Origin: CAZEAB01 sp964552945
GTDB lineage: Archaea; Nanobdellota; Nanobdellia; Woesearchaeales; GW2011-AR9
Length of the DNA stretch: 64,000 nt
NCBI GenBank assembly: GCA_964552945.1
Contig: CAZKIP010000004.1
Span: forward strand, 54,063-118,062
Reading direction: 5' to 3'
Part shown: positions 41,504-48,715 of the stretch, one piece after another
How positions within the stretch are numbered: position 1 is the first letter of the stretch
Layout: each line of letters begins with the position of its first letter
Translations under genes and position numbers: made by a program
Notes under the pieces: model-generated
Seen by the model: the letters and a program-made list of their open reading frames with translations, nothing else
What the model was told of the DNA's origin: nothing
Database searches by the model: none

Positions 41504-42460
41504 TTACGATGGTGTCTTAATAATTCTAAGAGATCTTTTGGAAGATTGGATGTAATTATAATCCAAATCAACTATTAAAGGCGTTTCATAAGTTGAAGTT
41601 CCAGCAATGTTATAGGAACAAATAATTTTTCCTTGGTTATTGTTTAATCTTACAAAACCATCGTGAGGTTTACAATCGTTTAAAGAACCACCCAACATTT
41701 GAACATTGTAAGCAACTTTGTTCATATCTGAGTATTTGTTTAGGCCACCTAAACCACAAGTTCTAATATCTGTTTGAGGGTTTAGGACTTTTCCAGAACC
41801 AAAATTTCTGATTGTAATTTCAAAAATAGCTTTGCTTCCAACCATATCTACATTAACATAACTTACTCCTACCGGTCCTCCTTGCCCTCCTCCTCCACTA
41901 ACATCTCTTGGAGTACAGGATTTTTGTTCTGAAGTTATTTGGTAGAATAATGGGTCAACGCAAATAGTTGGGCTTGCTGTTGTATGGTAATTGTAACAGC
42001 TCATATAATTTAAAGTTGTTTCATGAAAAGGCACGCTAGGTGGAAGACTAATGTCGTCGGACCTAAATTCTAATTGATTAATTCCCCCTTGAGCATTGTA
42101 TAAATTTTTTCCTTCCAATGGTCCGCCAAGGGTGTCTGTACAGGATCTAGGGATATGGAAATTTCCTTTTATGATGTTTGGATCAAAACCACTAATTTGA
42201 ACAAAACAACTTTGTGGTTGAATAGTGTGGCTTCCTCTGTTCCTAACTTCCAACACTGCAACCAATTCATTTTGATCATAAACTGTGGTTGGAGGGAAGT
42301 TTGGTAACGGAAGAATTTCAACACCTCTTGTACCAGAAGAAGCTATTCTTGCCGCAGAAGAAGTTTCGGTAGGTGTTTCCCCTTGGGGAACCCTCTGGCA
42401 AGAAGATACAATTAAAACTAAAGTTACAGCTAATAGTATAAACAACACGCCCTTTTTCAT
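41504..42460 (-). CDS. Predicted lipoprotein, tandem paralogue A
   Basis: 318 residues. Signal peptide with lipobox-like VSSC (Cys21), a Ser/Thr-rich linker, then a beta-rich domain with eight or so cysteines and a GGGGQGG hinge near residue 190. FEITIRNFGSGKVLNP and the C-terminal YETPLIVDLDYNYIQSSKRSLRI match the layout of the downstream lipoprotein. Extra cysteines compared with its partner suggest disulfides outside the cell. Confidence 0.65.
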   Translation of the reverse strand: MKKGVLFILLAVTLVLIVSSCQRVPQGETPTETSSAARIASSGTRGVEILPLPNFPPTTVYDQNELVAVLEVRNRGSHTIQPQSCFVQISGFDPNIIKGNFHIPRSCTDTLGGPLEGKNLYNAQGGINQLEFRSDDISLPPSVPFHETTLNYMSCYNYHTTASPTICVDPLFYQITSEQKSCTPRDVSGGGGQGGPVGVSYVNVDMVGSKAIFEITIRNFGSGKVLNPQTDIRTCGLGGLNKYSDMNKVAYNVQMLGGSLNDCKPHDGFVRLNNNQGKIICSYNIAGTSTYETPLIVDLDYNYIQSSKRSLRIIKTPS

Positions 42461-42547
42461 ATCTTTAAAGTAATTTTTTTAGTTATATAAGCCTTTTGGT
42501 GAAATGGTACTAGAAACATTTAAAAAAAACTTTTTTCTTTAGAGAGA

Positions 42548-42787
42548 ATGGCAAACAATAAAGTTGTTCATTTCAAGAAAGATTGTATCAGTTGCGGAGC
42601 TTGCGCTGCAATTAATCCAGAATTTTGGGAGATGGACGAGGAAGGTTTAGCTCAGTTGAAAGGTTCAGAAAAAAAGGGAGACCAATGGGAACTTAAAATA
42701 AAAACTCTTGAAGATAAAGCATCAAATCAAGAGGCAGCAGATGTTTGTCCTGTAGAAATTATTAAAATTGTTGATGATGAAAAATAA
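42548..42787 (+). CDS. Single-cluster 4Fe-4S ferredoxin
   Basis: 79 residues. Cluster ligands are CISCGAC near the N-terminus (Cys in C-x2-C-x2-C) and the distant Cys in DVCPVEII, the pattern of monocluster archaeal/Thermotoga ferredoxins. Acidic overall. TATA-like TTTAAAAA (42519-42526) is centred 26 nt before the ATG, so leaderless. It could exchange electrons with the FNR-like protein at 12771. Confidence 0.92.
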   Translation: MANNKVVHFKKDCISCGACAAINPEFWEMDEEGLAQLKGSEKKGDQWELKIKTLEDKASNQEAADVCPVEIIKIVDDEK

Positions 42788-42788
42788 A

Positions 42789-43064
42789 TTATTTTAATTC
42801 TTTATTTAGTGAATGAGAAAAAGCGGTGTAATGTAATTTTAAATCTCCCAATATTCTTCGATGTTCTTTTATCAACTTTTTTAGCTTTCCAACTTCTTTG
42901 TGATGTTTTCTACTATATCTCTCTTTACGCCTGGTGTTTTTTTCCTTAGCGTATTTCTCTTTAAAATCTTCTGCTCTCTCTTTTATTTTACTCATTTTTT
43001 TGTTTAAACGACTTAAATCTCCGGAGAGGTTGTAAAGGTAAGATGCTTCATTTTTAAGAGCCAT
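42789..43064 (-). CDS. Small basic coiled-coil protein
   Basis: 91 residues, highly charged and helical (RLNKKMSKIKERAEDFKEKYAKEKNTRRKERYSRKHHKEVGKLKKLIKEHRRILGDLKLHY). No recognised domain. The basic charge suggests nucleic-acid or ribosome association (inference). Its 5' end faces repeat copy 2. Confidence 0.5.
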   Translation of the reverse strand: MALKNEASYLYNLSGDLSRLNKKMSKIKERAEDFKEKYAKEKNTRRKERYSRKHHKEVGKLKKLIKEHRRILGDLKLHYTAFSHSLNKELK

Positions 43065-43132
43065 ACTATCAGAATTATTTTACAATTTATAAAGTTGGTG
43101 TTATTGTTGGTTTTATCAGAATGGAATGAATC

Positions 43133-43203
43133 TGTATACTAGAGCACGCCGTTATTATGAGCTTACGCTCATCGGCTCGACTTCGTCAGGGCGCTAGTAT
43201 ACA
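43133..43203. repeat. Palindromic intergenic repeat, copy 2
   Basis: Closed by TGTATACTAG (43133-43142) and CTAGTATACA (43194-43203), a 10-bp perfect stem. Inside, ATGAGC-TTAC-GCTCAT (43157-43172) is a perfect hairpin and CGCC/GGCG extends the outer stem after a bulge. Same length and ends as copy 1 at 24472, with a divergent centre. Like copy 1 it lies just past the end of a minus-strand operon (fibrillarin, 29 nt) and before the next minus-strand gene. Confidence 0.8.
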
Positions 43204-43232
43204 AAAATGTGTTATTTTGAACGAAAGAGTTA

Positions 43233-43910
43233 TTATTGCTTCTTTATAATAATCATACAGTGATCTTTTTCATGAGGGTCTAGATTTCTGAAATCAATAA
43301 CTTTGAATTTTTTTTCAAGAATCATACGATTTTCATTGAAAATGCTTTTAGCTTTCCTTTTCACATCAATACTTCTAGCTTTAATTGCGATAAGCCCATA
43401 TCCTCCCTTTTTTAGAAAGAGGTTACAATTTTTTATAAAAATTTCAGCCTGATTTTTTTGAGAAATATCTTGATATACAATATCTACTTGACAAATTCTA
43501 TCTGCATAAGTTTCAGGATGATTTGCATCAGCAAGCATAGGAACAATATTTTTCCTGTCTTCTGATAAGAAAACAAGGTCCCTAATAACTCTAGGAGCAG
43601 GATCTACACCAAAGATTAATCCTTCTTCTCCTACAATATCTGAGACGAATGAAGAAGTGTAACCATGCGACACTCCTAAGTAAAGCACAACATCGCCTTT
43701 TCTAATTCCAATATTTGTACATCCGTTGGTTATTGTTGCAGCAAGTTTACTTCTTGTAGGGTCAAATTCTCTGAATTCTTCTTGATTTTGTTTTGAGGTT
43801 CTTTCTGCGAAAGGAGTTTTTCCAGGAACTATGCTTTTAGTGTAAATCTTTCTACCTCTTTCTTCCTGGTAAATTTCGAATATTTTATGTGGTTTAATTT
43901 TTCTGCTCAT
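43233..43910 (-). CDS. flpA: Fibrillarin (C/D box RNA 2'-O-methyltransferase)
   Basis: Transfers methyl groups to the 2'-OH of rRNA and tRNA, guided by C/D box RNAs. SAM-binding region YLGVSHGYTSSFVSDIVG (usually YLGASxGTTxSHVSDI), DPAPRVIRDLVFLSEDRKNIVPMLADANHPE and DIVYQDISQKNQAEIF are family signatures; IAIKARSID carries the catalytic Lys. Start taken as MSRKIKPHK (43910); it overlaps the CYTH gene by 17 nt. Partner Nop5 heads this operon. Confidence 0.94.
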   Translation of the reverse strand: MSRKIKPHKIFEIYQEERGRKIYTKSIVPGKTPFAERTSKQNQEEFREFDPTRSKLAATITNGCTNIGIRKGDVVLYLGVSHGYTSSFVSDIVGEEGLIFGVDPAPRVIRDLVFLSEDRKNIVPMLADANHPETYADRICQVDIVYQDISQKNQAEIFIKNCNLFLKKGGYGLIAIKARSIDVKRKAKSIFNENRMILEKKFKVIDFRNLDPHEKDHCMIIIKKQ

Positions 43911-44415
43911 TTTTGTAATGTTCCTCAATATCTAAATAACTCCAATTGTTTGTTTGTTTCATTGTAAATCCTAACCTTTCGACAAACTCTTTAACTTTTT
44001 CTTCCGTCTTAGCTTCAATTTCTAAAAAAGGAGGGATATTTTCCCAAGTATCAATTTCAAACCTTACATCTTCGAATTTGTAGGATTGACGATGTTTTGT
44101 ACCCTCATGAAATTTTTCTAACCCTATTTTTTCTAGTATTTTGATGGTATCATTAAACCCACTCACATTAACTTCAATTTCTTCACGGGATTTAAATGTT
44201 GAATGGGTATTTTCTCCTTTGAAACAAAGTTCTACTTGGGAGCCAACTTTTCTTACTCGAACAAAACTATCTTTTTTGTCTAGGCGATGATCTGGAAAGT
44301 CAAATGCAATTGAATGAACTTCTCCATCGAATATTTTTTCTGCTCCAAGGTCTATTAATGACTTTATTACTTCTTCTTGATCAATGTCCAATATTTTAAC
44401 TTCTATTTCCTGCAT
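43894..44415 (-). CDS. CYTH-domain protein (class IV adenylate cyclase / ThTPase type)
   Basis: 173 residues from MQEIEVKILDID, which holds the defining E-x-E-x-K motif (EIEVK). SFVRVRKVGSQVELCFKGE supplies the basic triphosphate-binding strands, then REEIEV and FEIDTWENIPPFLEIEAKTEE acidic metal-binding strands. The triphosphate tunnel fold acts on ATP, thiamine triphosphate or inorganic triphosphate; the substrate cannot be told. Overlaps mazG upstream (20 nt) and flpA downstream (17 nt). Confidence 0.88.
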   Translation of the reverse strand: MQEIEVKILDIDQEEVIKSLIDLGAEKIFDGEVHSIAFDFPDHRLDKKDSFVRVRKVGSQVELCFKGENTHSTFKSREEIEVNVSGFNDTIKILEKIGLEKFHEGTKHRQSYKFEDVRFEIDTWENIPPFLEIEAKTEEKVKEFVERLGFTMKQTNNWSYLDIEEHYKNEQKN

Positions 44416-44776
44416 TCTTTTGTTTCTCTTTAACTTCGTGCCAGACACGCGTTTCTTCTTCTCTAGTAACATGCCTTTCTTCAAGCAAGTAAGGTTTCCT
44501 TTCAGTAAATTTGTCATGAATATGGTCAAGGACTCCTTTAATTGTAAGTACGCCATCAGCTTCAGCCTTAGCGATTACTCCTAGACAATCCCAAAGGACA
44601 TCTCCAATTTCATCTTTGAATTTTTCCCAATTCTCTTTCTCCAATTCTTCTAAAGCTTCATCAACTTCTTCATGTAACTCATTTACCCTCTCTTTTAAGG
44701 TTGTTTTTTGAGCCCAAGGTGAATAAATCAAATTTCTTTTCTGGAGTTCATACAATTTTTCGATTTCGTCTTTCAT
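44396..44776 (-). CDS. MazG-type nucleotide pyrophosphohydrolase
   Basis: 126 residues, all-alpha. ELHEEVDEALEELEKENWEKFKDEIGDVLWDCLGV holds the EExxE...ExxD metal-binding pattern of the MazG/dUTPase superfamily. Hydrolyses NTPs or dNTPs to monophosphates, often damaged or house-cleaning substrates. Placed between nop5 and the CYTH gene with 0-20 nt spacing. Confidence 0.87.
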   Translation of the reverse strand: MKDEIEKLYELQKRNLIYSPWAQKTTLKERVNELHEEVDEALEELEKENWEKFKDEIGDVLWDCLGVIAKAEADGVLTIKGVLDHIHDKFTERKPYLLEERHVTREEETRVWHEVKEKQKNAGNRS

Positions 44777-45694
44777 TTAATTTTCTTCTAGCTCTTTCCG
44801 ATACTCTTTAGCCAGAAATTCTCCTTTGAAAAAATCTAATTTTGCACATATTGATAATTTATCTGCCAATTGACGAGCCTTTTTTCCTCTCTTGGATCTT
44901 TTTGTATTTTGAATTAAAGGATGTTGAAAAATAACTCCATATTTAGGAGATCTCGAACCTGTTTTTAGATGTCTGAAAAGAGCTTTTTCTGCACCTAGAA
45001 GTTGAATGGTTGAGGCAGGAAGGAAAGCCATTCTTCTAAGACTCTTTGCCAGTTCAAGAAGTTGGGCGCCAATGGTTACTCCAGCAAGTTCTAAGACGTT
45101 TGGACAATATTTTTTCATAATATTGTTAAGATAACTTTCATGATCTTCTTTTAATTTGTAAAGATGATTAATTTCTTTAGCTAAAGTTTCTATTTGTAAG
45201 ATGTCTGCTTCTTTCAAATCAGCACCCATAGTTTTTGTTTTGAGTTCTTTCATTAATTCATCTTTTGATTTGCTAGATATTAATTCTGCATATTTTTCAT
45301 TAGATGAAGTTAAATGTGACAATTCTGGGAAATAAAGGCTATACCATTCCCTTAATCTTTTAGTAAGAAGGTTACTTATTCTGTTAAGTTCTCCAATATT
45401 AGCAATAGTTTGAATGATTAATTGGTCTTCGTTTACAGATTCTTTAATCCCTTTTTTTGTAAGTTCTAGGTTTATTTGGTAAAACTTTTCGTAAAATTCC
45501 TTCTTTTTTAGAGATAATAATGCTTGGGGAAGTTTTTCTTTAGGTAATTCCTTAAGATCACTATATTTATTTTTTATTTCACTCTCTAGTTTACCAATGT
45601 CTTGAGTTGTATCCTCTAGGAGTAAATTATCAATTATGTTAAATTTTTCATCTAGTACAAAAATTCCTATTTGATTGGTATAAAGATATTTCAT
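44777..45694 (-). CDS. nop5: Nop5 (Nop56/58), C/D box RNP core protein
   Basis: 305 residues from MKYLYTNQIGIF. N-terminal fibrillarin-binding domain, a coiled coil (around NHLYKLKEDHESYLNNIM) and the NOP domain: ELAGVTIGAQLLELAKSLRRMAFLPASTIQLLGAEKALFRHLKTGSRSPKYGVIFQHPLIQ (spanning about 200-260). It bridges L7Ae-bound C/D RNA and fibrillarin. Heads the operon nop5-mazG-CYTH-flpA; the TATA box is shared with the divergent gene at 45775. Confidence 0.94.
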   Translation of the reverse strand: MKYLYTNQIGIFVLDEKFNIIDNLLLEDTTQDIGKLESEIKNKYSDLKELPKEKLPQALLSLKKKEFYEKFYQINLELTKKGIKESVNEDQLIIQTIANIGELNRISNLLTKRLREWYSLYFPELSHLTSSNEKYAELISSKSKDELMKELKTKTMGADLKEADILQIETLAKEINHLYKLKEDHESYLNNIMKKYCPNVLELAGVTIGAQLLELAKSLRRMAFLPASTIQLLGAEKALFRHLKTGSRSPKYGVIFQHPLIQNTKRSKRGKKARQLADKLSICAKLDFFKGEFLAKEYRKELEEN

Positions 45695-45731
45695 TTTTTC
45701 CTTGCCGTTTTTCTTCCTGCTATTAATCCAC

Positions 45732-45747
45732 AAGCTATATAAAGCTT
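45732..45747. promoter_or_regulatory. Shared bidirectional TATA box
   Basis: AAGCTATATAAAGCTT: AGCT arms flank ATATAA, so a TATA box is readable on both strands. On the minus strand it predicts start near 45711 for nop5 (17-nt leader); on the plus strand near 45764 for the zinc-ribbon gene (11-nt leader). Confidence 0.45.
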
Positions 45748-45774
45748 ATCAAAACTTTTGTGATAACGATTGAG

Positions 45775-46011
45775 ATGGATAAAAATTCTTTTTCACAACA
45801 GAAATGTAATTATTGTCTTACTTCACTAACGAGGCAGGATGTTAGTTCGGAGTGGGGTGAGGAAAAACAGCATTATAAAGTTCTCAATTGTCATGATTGT
45901 GGAAAAAAGACGTGGGTTAAGTTAGATTTCGATGGTTCTGGTCACGATTTTATGGTAGAGGGAGAAATGGGTGAGTTGGAATCGATGGTTAGCAAGGTCA
46001 AAGGAACTTGA
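45775..46011 (+). CDS. Small zinc-ribbon protein
   Basis: 78 residues from ATG 45775 (MDKNSFSQQKCNYC); an in-frame GTG at 45760 lies before the predicted transcript. CNYC and CHDC pairs about 30 residues apart form a treble-clef or ribbon-type zinc site, with a beta strand GKKTWVKLDFDG after it. Acidic C-terminal helix. Similar proteins are unnamed; role unknown. Confidence 0.6.
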   Translation: MDKNSFSQQKCNYCLTSLTRQDVSSEWGEEKQHYKVLNCHDCGKKTWVKLDFDGSGHDFMVEGEMGELESMVSKVKGT

Positions 46012-46065
46012 TTTGTTACACATTTCTAAAGAAGTATTTTTAAAAAACCCTCCATTTTTTACAAT

Positions 46066-46287
46066 ATGGGTAGAATGGATAATTTCTGTGGTCCTTGCGA
46101 TAAAGATTGTAATTATCAAACTAAAAGATTCTGTGTGGGAAGAGCTTTCTGCCAAAATGCAGAAATCGATGGAGTTAAGGTGGATATGGTGCCACTGGGC
46201 CATGTGGTTCAAGAGACTAAAATATTCTATTTTAACAGGGAATTTGAGAGAAAAAAGCCCTCAGAAACCACTTTTGAGAATCTTTAA
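46066..46287 (+). CDS. Small cysteine-rich protein
   Basis: 73 residues with five cysteines in the first 29 (FCGPCDKDCNYQTKRFCVG...FC), enough for a metal site or small Fe-S cluster. The rest is a short alpha/beta stretch. TATA-like TTTTTAAAAA (46037-46046) is centred 25-26 nt before the ATG, supporting a leaderless gene over the longer, featureless frame that overlaps it. Confidence 0.5.
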   Translation: MGRMDNFCGPCDKDCNYQTKRFCVGRAFCQNAEIDGVKVDMVPLGHVVQETKIFYFNREFERKKPSETTFENL

Positions 46288-46294
46288 CCGATAT

Positions 46295-46517
46295 CTTTAT
46301 AAATAAATGGCCTTCCTCCAGGATTAATTAAACAAACCACGACAAATCAAACTGGTTGGGGACTTGTCTACTAACTAAGTGTTTGTTGTGAGGAAGGCCT
46401 GAAAAAGCGACCATCGCACCTTAATTGGTTCTTGATGGGAGAAAATAATAGGCTGTTTAAATGGATAGAAATATCGGATTCAGTATATCTCGCAGAATCT
46501 AACAGAGTTAACGTAAA
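46295..46517 (+). promoter_or_regulatory. Promoter and structured leader of the ribosomal superoperon
   Basis: TATA TTTATAAATA (46297-46306) predicts start near 46327, so L3 has a leader of about 190 nt. The leader holds a 9-bp stem CACGACAAA (46338-46346) / TTTGTTGTG (46382-46390), one G-U pair, with a 35-nt loop. Directly outside are GGCCTTCCT (46309-46317) and AGGAAGGCC (46391-46399), a perfect 9-bp inverted repeat whose left arm falls between TATA and predicted start. CCATC (46411-46415) / GATGG near 46434 is a third pair. Autoregulation by a ribosomal protein is a reasonable guess. Confidence 0.55.
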
Positions 46518-47492
46518 ATGCCAAAAGCAAGACATCCAAGAAGAGGAAGTATGCAGTTTTGGCCTAGAAAAAGGTCAAAACATAGTTTAGCTAGAGTGCG
46601 GTCCTGGAGTAATGATAATAAAAAAGCTAGTTTATTGGGATTTATCTGTTATAAAGCAGGAATGACCCATCTTCAGGTTGTTGATAATGCTCCAAAATCT
46701 ATAACAAAAGGGGAAAATATTTTTTTACCTGTTACAATTATGGATTGTCCTCCAATGAAAATTGCAGGCGTCGTTTTCTATAAAAAATTCTTACTTGGAA
46801 TGAGAAAAGTTAGTTCCGTCATGGCTCCAAGTCTTGACAAATCTCTTACAAGAAAAGTTCAATTACCTAAGAAACAAGGTAAGAAATTGGAAGATGTTAA
46901 GGTTGACTATGATGATCTTCGCTTATTAGCTTATTCAGCTCCTCAAAAAACTTCTAATGGGTCAAAGAAACCTAAATTAATAGAAATTGCTTTGGGTGGA
47001 TCAAATGAAGAGAAATTGGCTTATGCCAAAGAGAAATTAGGAAAAGAAGTACTTGTTTCTGAAGTTGTTGATTCTGGTAGTTATCTTGATGTTCATGGAA
47101 TTTCTAAAGGAAAAGGTTTCCAAGGAACCGTAAAAAGATTTGGTGTTCCAATCAGGCAGCATAAGTCTGAGAAAGTTAAAAGAGGTATTGGAAACTTGGG
47201 TGCATGGACACCTAAACGTGTTGATTTTAGAGTTCCTCAAAGTGGAAAAATGGGTTACCATTTGAGAACAGAGTATAATAAGAGAGTAATCAAAGTTGGT
47301 GAAGATGGGAAAGATGTTACCGCTATTGGAGGAATCCAAAAGTATGGGATAGTAAAAAACAATTACCTTTTACTGAAAGGTTCAGTTGTAGGTCCTCGTA
47401 AAAGGGCTGTGTTATTAACAAAAGCAATAAGGCCAGATTCAAAAGCAATTAGAGAAGCCCCAGAGATTTCATATGTCTCATTGAGTGTATAA
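46518..47492 (+). CDS. rpl3: Large subunit ribosomal protein L3
   Basis: 324 residues, archaeal/eukaryotic-length L3. ARHPRRGSMQFWPRKRSKH at the start, GFICYKAGMTHLQVVD, and the peptidyl-transferase-proximal SKGKGFQGTVKRFGVPIRQHKSEKVKRG extension are diagnostic. First gene of the superoperon, 2 nt before L4. Confidence 0.97.
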   Translation: MPKARHPRRGSMQFWPRKRSKHSLARVRSWSNDNKKASLLGFICYKAGMTHLQVVDNAPKSITKGENIFLPVTIMDCPPMKIAGVVFYKKFLLGMRKVSSVMAPSLDKSLTRKVQLPKKQGKKLEDVKVDYDDLRLLAYSAPQKTSNGSKKPKLIEIALGGSNEEKLAYAKEKLGKEVLVSEVVDSGSYLDVHGISKGKGFQGTVKRFGVPIRQHKSEKVKRGIGNLGAWTPKRVDFRVPQSGKMGYHLRTEYNKRVIKVGEDGKDVTAIGGIQKYGIVKNNYLLLKGSVVGPRKRAVLLTKAIRPDSKAIREAPEISYVSLSV

Positions 47493-47494
47493 AA

Positions 47495-48301
47495 ATGAAA
47501 ATACCAATCGTAGATTTGCAAAACAAAAATCAAGGAGAAAAAGCTTTACCTAGTCAGTTTACTGAAGAATTTCGTCCAACTCTTATTAAGAGAGCGGTTA
47601 TGGCCCTTCAAAGTAGAGCTAGGCAAGTTTATGGAGCAAGTCCAGAAGCTGGTAAACGTTCTTCTTCAGATATTAGTAAAAGAAGAAGAAAATACAGAGG
47701 ATGTTATGGTTTTGGTATCAGTAGAGTAAATAGAAAAATTCTATCTAGAAGAGGAACAAGAATGTATTGGGTTGGGGCCTTTTCACCTCAAACAGTTGGT
47801 GGTAGAAGATCACACCCACCAAAAGCAGAAAAGATTTTTGAAGAAAAAATCAATAGAAAAGAAAACAGGAAAGCTATTAGGTCAGCAATCTCAGCTACTT
47901 TAAACAAATCTTTAGTTTTTGAGAGAGGCCACAAAGTTCCTGACAATTATCCTTTTATAATTAATTCAGATTTTGAAAAACTTTCAAAAACTCTTGAAGT
48001 TAAAAAAACCTTTTTATCACTTGGATTTGAAGATGAAATGAAAAGATCTTTGGTTAAAAAAGTAAGAGCAGGTTTTGGTAAGACAAGAGGAAGGAAATAT
48101 CAACGTAAGAAAGGTATTTTGGTTGTTGTGAGTGAGGCTTGTCCTTTACAAAAAGCAGCTAAGAATATCTCTGGGGTTGATGTTGTTATTGTTAATGCTT
48201 TAAACGCAGAATTATTGGCTCCTGGAGCAATGCCGGGGAGAGTAACTTTATGGACGGAAAAAGCGGTTGATAAAGTTGCAGAAGGGAAATTGTTTATTTA
48301 A
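47495..48301 (+). CDS. rpl4: Large subunit ribosomal protein L4
   Basis: 268 residues. LIKRAVMALQSRARQVYGASPEAGKRSSSDISKRRRKYRG is the long exit-tunnel loop of archaeal L4e; the C-terminal VVSEACPLQKAAKNISGVDVVIVNALNAELLAPGAMPGRVTLWTEKAV fits. L4 autoregulates the S10 operon in some bacteria; whether it binds the leader here is untested. Confidence 0.97.
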   Translation: MKIPIVDLQNKNQGEKALPSQFTEEFRPTLIKRAVMALQSRARQVYGASPEAGKRSSSDISKRRRKYRGCYGFGISRVNRKILSRRGTRMYWVGAFSPQTVGGRRSHPPKAEKIFEEKINRKENRKAIRSAISATLNKSLVFERGHKVPDNYPFIINSDFEKLSKTLEVKKTFLSLGFEDEMKRSLVKKVRAGFGKTRGRKYQRKKGILVVVSEACPLQKAAKNISGVDVVIVNALNAELLAPGAMPGRVTLWTEKAVDKVAEGKLFI

Positions 48302-48307
48302 TAAAAA

Positions 48308-48637
48308 ATGGCAAAAGAAGAAATTAAAATGGAAGAGAAAAAAGGCGCAAAAGTAACAGAGAGAGTAATTGAAGCTTTTGATCCATATCAAGTAATTAAA
48401 TATCCATTATCAACTGAAAAAAGCATTAGACAAATTGAGTTTGATAACAAGTTAACTTTTGCTGTTCATCCAAGAGCAACAAAAAAAGATGTAAAAAAAG
48501 CAATTGAAGAATTGTTTAAAGTTAAAGTGGTTAAAGTTAATATTCAAAATTCATTTCAGGGACAAAAAAGGGCTTATGTGAAATTAAGTCCTGCAGATTT
48601 TGCCTCTGATATCAGCGCAGATTTAGGTTTAATATAG
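48308..48637 (+). CDS. rpl23: Large subunit ribosomal protein L23
   Basis: 109 residues; an approximately 25-residue N-terminal extension precedes the conserved IKYPLSTEKSIRQIEFDNKLTFAVHPRATKKDVKKAIEELFKVKVVKVN. Binds near the exit tunnel where NAC and SRP dock. Followed by a 77-nt gap holding a mini-ORF. Confidence 0.95.
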   Translation: MAKEEIKMEEKKGAKVTERVIEAFDPYQVIKYPLSTEKSIRQIEFDNKLTFAVHPRATKKDVKKAIEELFKVKVVKVNIQNSFQGQKRAYVKLSPADFASDISADLGLI

Positions 48638-48646
48638 GGTAAAAAA

Positions 48647-48715
48647 ATGGGTACGAAAAAAATGAAACGAAGTGAAAATTTTTTGGTACCCCTAAAAATC
48701 AATGGTGATTTTTAA
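48647..48715 (+). other. 22-codon mini-ORF between L23 and L2
   Basis: ATG 10 nt after the L23 stop, peptide begins MGTKKMKRSENF and ends LKINGDF; its TAA shares its last A with the L2 ATG (TAATG). It spans two hairpins: GGGTAC (48649-48654) / GTACCC (48686-48691), extended by an A6/T6 pairing across one mismatch, and AAAAATCA-ATGG-TGATTTTT (48694-48713). The L2 ribosome binding site GGTGAT (48704-48709) lies in the second hairpin. Probable leader peptide coupling L2 translation to L23. Confidence 0.5.

Noticed and set aside
43894..43928. Frameshift between fibrillarin and the CYTH gene
   Set aside because: Both proteins are complete with normal termini; the overlap is 17 nt with an ATG start for fibrillarin at 43910.
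45971..46306. 111-residue ORF overlapping the Cys-rich protein
   Set aside because: It begins inside the zinc-ribbon gene, has a random-looking hydrophobic composition and lacks a promoter, while the alternative frame has a TATA at the right distance.
46400..46517. C/D box guide RNA in the L3 leader
   Set aside because: CTGA and TTGATGG-like strings occur, but the boxes do not have the required order and spacing.
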